Origin: Sipunculus nudus
Taxonomy: Eukaryota > Annelida > Sipuncula > Golfingiida > Sipunculidae
Length of the DNA stretch: 64,000 nt
Assembly (NCBI GenBank): GCA_026874595.1
Contig: CM049310.1
Coordinates: forward strand, 36,533,558-36,597,557
Direction of reading: 5' to 3'
The notes beneath the pieces are model-generated. The model did no database searches. It saw only the letters and a program-made list of their open reading frames with translations, and had not been told where the DNA came from. A program made the translations under genes and the position numbers. Below, piece by piece: positions 46,344 through 57,059 of the stretch; the stretch's first letter is position 1; every line of letters begins with the position of its first letter.

Positions 46344-46629
46344 GGATCTGCTCATAACGCCCTGAGCATCCTGCAGTTCCTGGCCGAGAAGAACAATGCC
46401 GTGCTGGAGCGATCTCCCTGTTCACCTGATCCTGTTCCGTGTAACTGTTTTCTTTTCCCCAAGCTCAACTGGATCATGCAGGGGACCTGTTTTGAAGGTG
46501 TGGAAACATTAAGAGGGCAAAACGACGGAACTGAGGGTCATCCACGGAGAATCCTTCCAGCAGTGCATAGAAGTGTAGCAGAGAAGGACGGAAAAGTGCA
46601 TTAGACTCGGGGAGGATTTAGACAAGTAC
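46344..46629 (+). pseudogene. Mariner-family transposase fragment, broken
   Basis: The frame reads AHNALSILQFLAEKNNAVLE, then CSPDPVPCNCFLFPKL and GTCFEGVE, matching the C-terminal third of mariner transposases (SPDLAPCDFFLFPKLK-type block). The third catalytic Asp is replaced by Asn (PCN). A frameshift near 46518 and an in-frame TAG replacing a Trp in the C-terminal block (about 46575) disrupt the rest. No N-terminal DNA-binding part was found. Confidence 0.8.
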
Positions 46630-46708
46630 AGTGGCGTATTCAGGATTTAAATTAAAGGGGGCGCAGCCCTAAAGTCTGGAGGGCGGCTGTTCTGCGTCTT
46701 TTAGATAT

Positions 46709-46710
46709 GT

Positions 46711-46751
<41 letters not shown>
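46709..46751. repeat. (AT)n microsatellite, one break
   Basis: AT run with a single C interruption. Confidence 0.93.
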
Positions 46752-48239
46752 TAATAAATCTTTTTTTTCAGATTATATTCTTGTCCCTCAAAGCCCTATT
46801 AGTACCATATATTATATCATATATTAGAAATCATATTTAAACTTGTTTGAACACCCTGTGGCTGTAAAATTGTCTCCCACTAAACATTTTAATTCCTGTT
46901 CGTTCGGGTATTCTAATTATGATTATTATTAGTAAATATGTAAGATATCCATTTCAAGTTGTTAATTATGTTAACCGTCGGGCCCTCATCTATGTATATG
47001 ATGCATTATTTAAACAACAGAAAAATACATGCATCAATAAGTTTAGTTTTGTAACGTAATTGTAATTTTCAAGTATAGAAGATGGTCCGCACAAATGCAA
47101 AGGAACTGAAATAGAGTAACTATTATATGTCACTGAATCTGTCAAAGGTGACTGCATCTATTTTTTTATGTGGAGCCTCTATAGTTATGAATTCCATAAT
47201 ATAGGTCTTTCATATAGATAAATTATTTTTTACAGCAATTCAGTTCGAGCTGGAGCCATTTGGAGTTAAAAAGGAATAAAGACAGTCTGACCTGAGGTAA
47301 TTAAAGTACATACAAAAACAAATTATATTAGAAGTGAAAAATACTAATTGACCATTTTCAGGTTTATTTTATTATCGAAAACGTAGCTTTCTAACATCAG
47401 GAATGGCAATCAAGGCCAGTGACAGTAGCTGGGTATTAAGAGGTGATTTTAATTACCCAGAAGCAAGAAACCGGAAGTTTTACTATAGTCTGATTTTTTA
47501 ATGAGGCATGGCAAGCATCTAGTGAAAGTACAAATAGCTTGCATGGATTTTTTAACATTTTTTTTGCCATTCATCATGATTTTACAGAACAACCATAGGG
47601 TTTGGGACTTCACTTTTGCACAAAAACAAAATAGAAAGTGAGATAGTAAAAAGATGAGAGAAATGTGTTAGTATATAATCCCTTTATTGTTTAATATTAT
47701 TTTAGGATTTTTCAAAGTCTGACACTCTTTACATTTACATTACAGACAATATGCTAAGCTTTTGTTCTTTCTTCACAAAATTTCAACAAATACAACAAAT
47801 TGTTTTCTCTTTTGGTCATTAGGAACCTTCAGAACTGATAAATATACATAATTAAACCAGATATATATCTATATTTACATTGCAGACAATATCTTGCTAA
47901 GCTTTTGTTCTTTCTTTTCCATATAGGACTAACATTACCACACTCGTGCATAAAGACATGAAAATATTTATTTACTTATACGCCTTATTTTTTCTAAGTG
48001 TGTGTATACTTAAATAATCGAACATAAAATGAATGTGAGTAAACAAACATAACACTTGCCAGTAGTTGTATATCATACAGTATTATTAAAAAAAACTGAC
48101 CTTGCCATTTAAAGGCAAAGACTAAATAATACGAATATATCGTTTCGGTCACATTTAATATATTGTCCCTCTCTCCCTCTGGGAAATACAGAATATGGTG
48201 GATAACATGCCTATTGGCCGCAAGGTAGTTCAGGAATCT
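46752..48239. other. Intergenic sequence, unannotated
   Basis: TACATTTACATTACAGACAA and a close copy at about 47731 and 47875, each followed by CTAAGCTTTTGTTCTTTCTT, form a short direct repeat. Confidence 0.4.
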
Positions 48240-48253
48240 CCATCAGAGGGCAC
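48240..48253 (+). promoter_or_regulatory. CTCF-like motif
   Basis: CCATCAGAGGGCAC, 13 of 14 consensus positions. Confidence 0.3.
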
Positions 48254-48535
48254 CACCGCTGCCCTAAAAGATCACCTCTGTTTATTATTATATCAGGGGT
48301 ACATGTATCTCTAAAAAAATAAAAATTTCCGTAAAGTGGTTTATACATGAGGACATAGAAATGAGGCCGTTTAAAAAAATATATTTAATTTATCATTCTG
48401 GTTTATCACTTTTAACTACATTAGCGAAGGATGAAACATGATAAAAAATTTTCATCCATACAAAAATAGAGCATGGCGAGAAGCGGAAAATATATAAAAC
48501 AAAAAAGTCGACCCTTACCTTTCCACTGAAGGTCT

Positions 48536-48583
48536 CCCGTTGGATCATAATTTATTGTGTGTTATACTCTTCTTGCTCCAGAT
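48536..48583 (-). CDS. Candidate alternative first exon B
   Basis: A minus-strand donor, GGAAAG/GTAAGG, ends at about 48536. An ATG shortly before it opens MIQRETFSGK and leaves in phase 0. Upstream of that ATG the frames are closed, so this would be a 5' exon. The last 35-40 bases before the donor resemble candidate exon A at about 56884. No promoter element was recognised. Confidence 0.2.
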
Positions 48584-48751
48584 GACATAATACCTATCGT
48601 AAATACCAAGTCGGTGTAGTGGACATGGGTTTATTGATACTCAAACGGCTTTATCCCGGACGACTTCTGAAATGAACAGGGGAGTTCAAATTGTCTTGGT
48701 TCGAGATATAGTACATTCATCACACATCCGAGGCAGTTGTCTAACACTTCA

Positions 48752-48767
48752 CCCCCCCCCCCCCCCC
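48752..48767. repeat. Poly-C tract
   Basis: A run of 16 C, followed nearby by (TG)n and a G run at 48825-48850. Confidence 0.93.
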
Positions 48768-48810
48768 TCCCCCGGGAAAAAAATAACATAGAAAACTAAT
48801 TTATAACGAA

Positions 48811-49134
48811 GGCAAGTCTCCGCCATGTGTGTGTGTGTGTGGGGGGGGGGTGTCCCTATTATGGGATGGTCCCATAATTGCATTCACTTATTTGGCCCAT
48901 ATTCCCTGGTTCATTAGTGAATATGTGACTGCACGTGTGAATGCTTCTTGATGGCGTTCCTGAATCCGGATCATGTGCCAGCTCCAAACCAAAATCTTAT
49001 CGACTCTTCGTCCTTTCCCGAAATGCTCTGAAAATTTCATCAGATTCCGTTCATGATTCCACGAGGTATGTTGTGAACAAACAAACACACACACACACAC
49101 GAACGGGGATGAACATTCACATCCTGGCGGAGGC
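48811..49134 (-). mobile_element. CCTCCGCCA-family repeat, copy 3 (complete)
   Basis: The ends GGCAAGTCTCCGCCATGTGT and TCCTGGCGGAGGCAAT are inverted termini as in the 3554 copy. The interior includes CCGGATCATGTGCC, GAAAATTTCATCAGATTCCG and (CA)n. Confidence 0.6.
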
Positions 49135-49625
49135 AATAATCGAACAAGAATGCGTGTGTGCATTGGGTTTGTTACAGAAGGTTGGGGACTGGTTCCACTT
49201 CTTTTTTTTAGAGGGGAACAAGTATCTTTTGAACATATTAAGTTATGCTAAAATTCCTTTAGTTTTTACCTGCCGAACTTATTTTCATATACTTCATAGG
49301 CACGTTTCACACTAGTGAACTCTATAGTACAGATTTTGGGTCAAACAGTAACGTCTAGAGGTAATATGGTCTGTTTTAATATGATACTTTGTAACAATAA
49401 AAGCTTTTAAAAAAAAGTTTATTAGTTAACATATTTCTGTCAAACGTTTGAATTACTCATTAAAAGTACCGCAAACTCTTTCTTTTTATTTATGTAAAAT
49501 GTTATGATTTTTATAGTGGACATTTAAAAAACTGCAATTAAGATGTATATTTATAAAAAAAATTAAAACTGAGAAAAAGCAAGATTTTTGTATTTTTGAA
49601 AGCAGCAAGTATAGGTACGGAGATG

Positions 49626-49639
49626 GTGCCATCTGTTGG
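49626..49639 (-). promoter_or_regulatory. CTCF-like motif
   Basis: The minus strand reads CCAACAGATGGCAC, 13 of 14 consensus positions. Confidence 0.28.
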
Positions 49640-52600
49640 GAAAATACAAAATTAAACATATGACATGTGACACCAGTCTATTGGCCGTATTTAACTGTAT
49701 TATATCGACCTGCCAATCATGCTGAGATACACGCCCAGATAAGCAGATGTTATTTGATATGAGACCATCATTTTATAAAAAGATGTATGTTATTAATGTA
49801 TTTATTAAGTCTATCCTTAACCCCTTTTCCCGTCAAGCCGGGTCTGGCTTACCATGCCGCGGAACACATTTAAATCCGATTTAATTTAAAGTTACAGAAG
49901 TTATACGATCATAAAAGAAGCCTAAAAACAAAGAAAGCATTACAGACCAATATGTTGTGCAGGCTTTTTAATGATAAGAAAATGTTTCTGCATTATTTCG
50001 ATGTCTTTATTCACATTTGCTTACGTGCTCTCACGTAATGAAGCCATGGTTACGGCCGACAATACTTAATATATAGAATACTGTATATTACACTGCTGAC
50101 ACACAATCTGTCACACTATGACCTGGAACGGCTATTAATATATGCTGTCCCATAAAACATTTAGATTATTAAGAGAAACTTATGTAAATCCAGAATACAA
50201 TAGATAGCATGTTAACATAAACATTTGTGGTAGGAAAGGCAGGTCCTCTTCTTATATTTTGTTGACACTTAATCAGCATACAGTCGAAGTTCATGGCTCT
50301 GTTAGCAAGAGCCAAACAATTTATCTGAATGCAATGCATTCTTACTTACATTGTTTACCTATAACCTCAGTGCGATACATGTATAAATGAAGGTAACGCC
50401 TCTGTCTTCCTCAATAGTTCACTCTATAACTTTCTAGCTTGTTGAAAACGAGACCTAGGGAAAGACACATGATCAGTATCATTATCTGTTGATAATCTTA
50501 AATGTTTTGAGTGTTTGGTCTCGGAATATTGAATGTTTATGAAATTTATTTCGGTAAGCCCACTTATCTACAAAAAAATGAATCTTTTAAGAAGGATGTA
50601 ATATAATCCAGCAAATAATCCAAGGTTAACATTTGGAGTCTTCTTCAAGGACTCTCTGTTCCTTTGAAGATCTCGAAACAGCCTGCTGAGACGTGCGCCG
50701 CAGATTCGTTTTTTTTTTTAAGTTGAATTATGGGTATATCCTGGAAAGATCCATTTGGTGGTACAGCCCAGACATGCTTTTTACAACTGAGAGTCTTGTA
50801 CTTACACGGATTTTCTTTAAGTCCTAGATATCGATCAGTCTCAATTACTAATCCGGAAGCACCCTGGGACCTTTAAAAAAATCAACCCCTAATCCTATTT
50901 TTCCCCCCGAGTTTGTAGCCGGAAATGCCAGTAGTTAGTCTTCAATCATTCACTTATATAATTTGTAGATTTTATTTTCTTGCCTTAATGTTTCATTCCA
51001 CATAATACCGCCATTTTTTAAACTTTTCAGCCATTTTGACTTTACATCTGGATATGTCACCTTTTTTTTTTTATAAGTGATCTCAAATAATATTTTATTA
51101 ATTGACCCTTTATTTCTTTTTCTGCAGTGCCGGATAAATTCATAGAAATTATTCCCAAAGTCATTTCCCGATGTAGAAAACTGAACTGGAAGAGATGTAT
51201 ATTGACAATTATATAACCTGTAGGAAACGCATCTGCAAGAAACAAATTATTTAATCTCTCCGTCTCCTTGACCTTTTTTCCATGACCATATTAACACACC
51301 ACTAGGGATGGGAACCACCAGGTTCTTTTAACTGTCAAACCAACTGGCTGAAACTTATGCATACGTACACTCCAAAAGCTAAATAAACCATGAGCTAACA
51401 AAAACAAATCTATATATTAAAGAAAATATACATTTACGTTTCTCTAGGGAGGCTCTACATACATATCAGTACTGATGTTCGATAATTATCACAGAGACTA
51501 CCTGCAAGTCCGTTAAACACAGTACACACAGTGTTCCCTTATTTATACTTCTCCTGATCACCTGACACACGTGACATCGGTATGTTGCATTGTCCGGCTA
51601 ACCGTTTGTTCGCGCTGTGTTCACAGTACAATCAGTCCACCATCAGATACACGAAGCTCCGACCACTAACAATCCCATGTTTGAGTAATGGAATAACTCT
51701 CAGGACAAAGTTTACGCAGCACTCACTAATTAGAACACAGACGATTCTATCTTGACTTAGAGTCAATGTCTTTCACAGCTGATGTCTCCTGAAATCACCC
51801 AGCTCTAGGTAACCGAAAATGCTTCCACACAATGATATCCAGTACCTCCACAGTTACGCGGTTAAATAATGTCCTTGGTCTGTTACTGGAATCGCTCACA
51901 GCAGCTAGGTTTAAATCGCCAGATTTACCAGTCCGTCGGCAAAATGCGATACTCGCTCTAAGGTCCGTTGAAGAGAAAACACCGTAGCCTTCCTCAGACA
52001 CCGACAATCTTCGCCTATAGACAAAATCTCTCAGCTGTCTAGACCTGCTCCTGGACTGCAGGAATTGTAAGGCTACACGAACTGGCCCTCTGATCGGGCA
52101 TTTGCAGCGAATTTAGTCATAATAACGCCTTATATATGCTTGCTGACGTCTCAAGTCCTGATCATCTTCTGGCCAGTCACCACTTTCAAGATGGACACGC
52201 TAGAGAAAAAACCATGAGAAAAAACAGGTGCTCACCCTTTGAAGTCTACAACAAACAATCGTTACTATATAGAGACCGCCAAACAGAGCGGTTCCCCTGG
52301 AATTAACCTGTACTCCATATGATACTCCATATTTATGTACAATTAATTATTAAAATTACATATGGCAACATGGAATGCAATAACCAAGTCACAGTCCTCT
52401 GGTGACACATATATGACACAAGCTAGTTATTAAACAAGTATTCACTTCCAAAGTAAAATTTTAATTCAATGGATAGTACGACAAAATAAATAAGTGGAAT
52501 CAGTCTTTTTACTTTCAAGTGTATTAATTTGTAACCATCTGTGGAACACCTATCTCTGTATAGTGATAAACGATTATACATTTGCAAAATTCTTGTCATG

Positions 52601-53187
52601 GTAAAACTTACGCCGTTCAATCATATAGCTAGGAACATTTTTTCTAACATGCGCAACAATTTGCATGTGTGGATGGCAGAAATGTTTCCGGGTCCCAATA
52701 TTCCTTGCATTATGACGGTTTTTCTGGCGACATTAGGCATAGTGTCCGGATTATTTCTCAGAAGTTAAAATAACTGGTTGTCAAACAGAATCACTGGATG
52801 TCAGAACGTTTCGGGCACATATCGTATGTATGGGTCGTGATTCAAGAATTATGTTGCGTATTATGTCAATATGGTCATGGCTGGCTTTAGACGTAGGTTC
52901 CTTCGAGTAAGACGATCCTTTACCTACATAGATTTTCTTTTTGTTATTTTGCCGAAACGCCGGGGACCTTCCTCCTCTGAAATAACCAAAAACCGGTCTT
53001 CCATTGTCATCTCCAAACTATCAGATTAAAAAGACTCGAATATCCGCAAGCTTTAGATAAGATTTACGGCACCCTCTGCAAGTTAATAAATGGAGAAAAG
53101 ATAGCGCTACAGATGTCGGTCATAGGTACGGCGGACCAGTGGAGATGTGTGCCGATAGAACTCTCGTTACAAAAGATGTGAGCCTGG
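49640..53187. other. Intergenic sequence, unannotated
   Basis: No supported gene. A minus-strand TATATAAGG at about 52137 begins a GC-richer stretch down to about 51560 that could be an LTR or a promoter, but no ends were found. Confidence 0.3.
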
Positions 53188-53516
53188 ATTTACAAAGACA
53201 GGAGATTTATATTCGACATTAGTGACCACGTCAGTCTCATCCGATTTTATACCCTACCTTCCTAGTATGTCAGGCCTGATCTTTTCAGGGCCTCTCTCGG
53301 ATTCCTGGGGAATATTCGCACCGGGTAACCGTCACAGGCGCTGAAACAGTATCCGTTAACGTTTGTCTGGCGGCCATGAATAGTACCCATTCACTCCTGG
53401 GTAAAGAGGCCCTGCCCTTGTGGTACAGACTGGTCAGGATTCAGTCAGATCTGGACGCGACCCGTGTGATCAGTAGTCCAGCGCGCCAACCGTTACGTCA
53501 CCAAGCTACATCTGTT
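53188..53516 (-). mobile_element. tRNA-derived SINE, family 1, copy 2
   Basis: On the minus strand it begins TTGGTGACGTAACGG (box A) and GGTCGCGTCC (box B), then CCCAGGAGTGAATGGGTACT and CGGATGAGACTGAC, and ends near AATATAAATCTCCTG. It aligns with 9750-10085 along its length. Confidence 0.72.
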
Positions 53517-54325
53517 TGTTGACGTAATACTAAAAAGAATTGGACACACCAGGGCAAACGTATAAATAACAGATAAATACAAGGGCAAACGTATGAATAA
53601 AAGGAGAGGTCTAAAAAAATCCTAGCTCTTCTGCAAGTTTAGCGGTGTCTTTCAGTGTGTTCTGTCATTGAAGTATTACTATCAGCACAATGATTTCAGA
53701 GGCAACATTATATTAGGAACTTTTGAATGCTACATTAAATGAAAAAACATATGAAGCCTGGCTGATAAATGAACTCATTTGAGATTATTATGACTGAGCA
53801 GATGTGTAAATCCTGAGAGATTCCTGGTATGACTTGTCCCCAGTTGACCCGTACTTTGAACAGAAATAGCACTGGCGGTACCTATAGATCAAGTCTACTT
53901 CTTAGCCCACTTCTAATCAATCAAAATATATTCATCAGACAGAGTGTTGTCTTCTTGTGAAAGAGATATATCATGAAATGGTCATGACCTACAAACTCCA
54001 GCTTTCATTGTCATTTTATTAGAGCCCAGGGTAAGCAGGAAGGGAAAAAGAAACATGGAAGTCCTTTGATTTTCTCAAACTGAGAGGCACATAAGAACTC
54101 TGAATAAAAGATACTCTTTTTATTGTATATAAAAGTTGGGCAATCACTTTATCTTTTCTTGACCAAATTGAACTCAGTACAATTGAGTTTGATTTATTAT
54201 TCCATCAAATGTTAATTTCCATAAGTTCTTTTAATATTCTATCATAGAAATATGTACTTTATTGAGCTTAGATCTTTCTACGCATTAAACCTTCGATGCC
54301 ATGATTATACTGATATCTGTACATA
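53517..54325. other. Intergenic sequence, unannotated
   Basis: A short local duplication, CAAGGGCAAACGTATGAATA-like, occurs at 53550-53600. Confidence 0.35.
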
Positions 54326-54356
<31 letters not shown>

Positions 54357-54379
54357 AGAGAGAGAGAGAGAGAGAGAGA
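54326..54379. repeat. (GA)n microsatellite
   Basis: About 54 bp of GA with a short AGAGGG interruption. Confidence 0.95.
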
Positions 54380-54404
54380 AAAGAGTGGCTCTTTTTGAGT
54401 TTAT

Positions 54405-54500
54405 TTTTTTCGGGCGAGTGCTGCACTGCCCAAACAGGTTGAAAGGTTCTTTTAGGCTTGACCGACCATCTAAATTCTTCCTTCAGGTAAAAATGTTTTC
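54405..54500 (+). repeat. Short dispersed repeat, copy 1
   Basis: CGGGCGAGTGCTG, CAGGTTGAAAGGTTCTT and TTCAGGTAAA align with 55915-56012. Confidence 0.5.
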
Positions 54501-55914
54501 TTCTACCATTATTTCTGAAATATAAAAAGCAGAATCATTGAGCATATAAGTGATTTTGCATTGCGAAATGAACTTTAACTCGATGTCATTATAACGGAAG
54601 TAAAACTGGAATGATGTGTCTTAACAAAGACAAAAGTAAACTGGTGTCTTTTCAATATCAAATTTTTTTTCACTACAATAGAACGGCTAAATTGTTCAAA
54701 AGAAAATAGATCGTTGGTAAAATATCATTTTTTCCATTATTTGCAAGATATTTATAATTAATCATTATTCTAAGACACCCTTCATTAAGAGTTTTGAATG
54801 GTTGCAATACAAAAACCTGTATCCAATGGATGAAAAGAATATAAATTTAAGTAGAAATGTACTGTTAACGGAGAGATCCTCACAAAGATAGCGATAAGCA
54901 ATTTAAAAAAGTAATCAAAAGATACTGAAATCCAAGAAAATGGATGAAATGGAAACAATGATAATTTGTAAAATATATACAAAAATATTTGACACCCATG
55001 TTACCCTGTTGTGTTCGTCAAAATATAAATGAAATATGAGGTGAGCTGCTGTTGATTATTTATTTACTTCGCAGCGAGCCCCAGGCGGTGTCCTAGACAA
55101 GCAAAAACATATATGAAGGAGTTATACATAAGAAAATAGCTGTTACCATCAAAAGAGGGTAATATTTAACGCTCGGCTCTCTTCGGTGGCGACCCCGGTT
55201 GGATCGCTGACGGGCTTTGAGAGTACAGGCTTGTATAGTGGACCGTCAAAGGTTGACACTACCGAACGCCATCATCTGAGCTATGGAGGGTGCCTGTATT
55301 AGTTATATTTACTATTTGTTCAAGGTAAAATTAATAATGTTGATAGTTCAAAGTTCACGAAAAGAGGAAAAAGAGCAAAAATCTGAACCTGAACCCAGAT
55401 ACACCCTTCAAAAGGCATAACATAAAACCCTTAACTGCTGGTTTAACCTTATACAATTTTTGTTTTGATAAACACTGGAACCATTTAATGTATATGCCTT
55501 GACATATTACAAATAAGATTAACAAATTAATTACGACCCATGGTATCTGAAGAAAGAAGAGTATGCACAGTGAGTATAAAACTACGTTTATTTTATTCAT
55601 ATAAACCTCAGTTCTGTACATGAGGTTTGATACTTTATATATTTATAATTTCATCATTTAATTTAGAATTATGGTTTTGATATTATTCCCTTTTTATACA
55701 GATTTATACCCTTTTCTGAGGTCATGCGGCTCGGATATGTAAGCTATGTCAGCGGTCTTTGATTGCTGTAAACCTGAGGCTTGGTCAGCTGATCCATACA
55801 TTTTCCTCTTTCCCAGCTGGTCAGGTTAATATTTATAACATCTATCATTTTCTCTGCACGGCCGAAAACTTGCATTAAGGAACATTTGAGACAAAGTGGA
55901 TAGACCCCAGCGGA
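54501..55914. other. Intergenic sequence, unannotated
   Basis: CGGTGGCGACCCCGGTTGGATC at about 55183 is faintly tRNA-like but cannot be folded convincingly. Confidence 0.3.
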
Positions 55915-56012
55915 GTTTATTTCACGGGCGAGTGCTGTGCTTGTCCGAGCAGGTTTTGAGGTCCTTAGTGGTATGACAGGTCGTCTGAGCGATTCGTTCA
56001 GGTAAATAACCT
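55915..56012 (+). repeat. Short dispersed repeat, copy 2
   Basis: Same orientation as copy 1, about 65 percent alike by eye. The 145-codon minus-strand frame that spans it (55744-56181) has a non-ATG start and no domain. Confidence 0.5.
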
Positions 56013-56312
56013 GCCTCTCGAATCGAAGGAGGACTTTATGAGCCTGTCCAAATGGCGATGTAGCCAAATGACAGATCTCAAAGCAGAAGGCCCGGGACAG
56101 CCGGGATCCAAGACCAAAGCGTTTGAATGTATTTATTCCGTTTGGTTTGCCACAGGGGTCATATAGAACCTTGTCAGACAACCACTTTGTTAGTCTGATT
56201 CTTAAGGGGTTTGCCCAGTTGACTGGACGGTCTTAATATAGCTGGGTATATATAATGACTGATTTCGATGTCTGGCGGGCTTCAGGAAGTCGCATCAAGG
56301 AAAAACACATCC

Positions 56313-56318
<6 letters not shown>

Positions 56319-56358
<40 letters not shown>
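56319..56358. repeat. (AT)n microsatellite
   Basis: A pure array of about 40 bp. Confidence 0.97.
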
Positions 56359-56360
<2 letters not shown>

Positions 56361-56883
56361 CGGGTATATAAATAACTTCAAGAATATAAATAAAAATCGA
56401 ATTCTAATGTATTCAATTATGGGTGATGGAAATGTAAAATTGTTGTCAGGATGTTGGCTGTCATCATTAAAACATATAAGTGATTCAAACGTTACTACTT
56501 TATAAGATCTCTCAAAACCTAAAACAGAAAATCTGACCTCAGCAAGTGAATTATTATTATTAAAGTACAAAAATGTTCAATGTTTTATCGGAGGTCATGG
56601 TTTTATCTTATTTTCGCTCTGCTTTGATGTATGAGTCATCCGAGCTCCAGCGATATCGCTTTTTACCTTGTACAGAAGTAAAGACTCTTCCCCGTTAAAA
56701 TACATATAAAAGCTAAGATTTCTAAGGAACGGCTGAATGCAGTATAATGAAATTTGCTGTGACTGGCGGCCTCGAATAATTTAAATTTTTCCAACCCCCA
56801 AGAGGCGTGAAACACCGTAAAAGACACCCCGATGGATATATAGTCGTTCTGATCGAAACACATCAGCGACACGTATACTTACC

Positions 56884-57050
56884 TTTATCACCGAAGCCAG
56901 CGGGATGATCATAAACGTTATCCAAGATATAGTGGCCGTATATCGCGAGCTTGGAGCTTTAGGACGGACTGTAGGACGGGCTGAGGCGGGAATTGATTCC
57001 GTCTGTGTTTTTCGCCTGTTCCGCAGACAGTGCTATTTGTCATGCTGCGC
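56884..57050 (-). CDS. Candidate alternative first exon A
   Basis: AAAG/GTAAGTAT on the minus strand is an almost perfect donor. Two readings are possible: a phase 0 start MIIPLASVIK ending at the donor, or an earlier ATG opening MTNSTVCGTGEKHRRNQ, which stops about 40 bases before the donor and would be an upstream ORF. Base composition is richer in G+C than the flanks. There is no downstream exon I can join with confidence. Confidence 0.22.
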
Positions 57051-57059
57051 GAGACACGT

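Noticed and set aside
51560-52250. Possible LTR or promoter on the minus strand with TATATAAGG
   Set aside because: No TG..CA ends, target duplication or partner copy could be found in the window.
55744-56181. 145-codon minus-strand frame
   Set aside because: Non-ATG start, no domain, and overlap with a dispersed repeat; no splice support.
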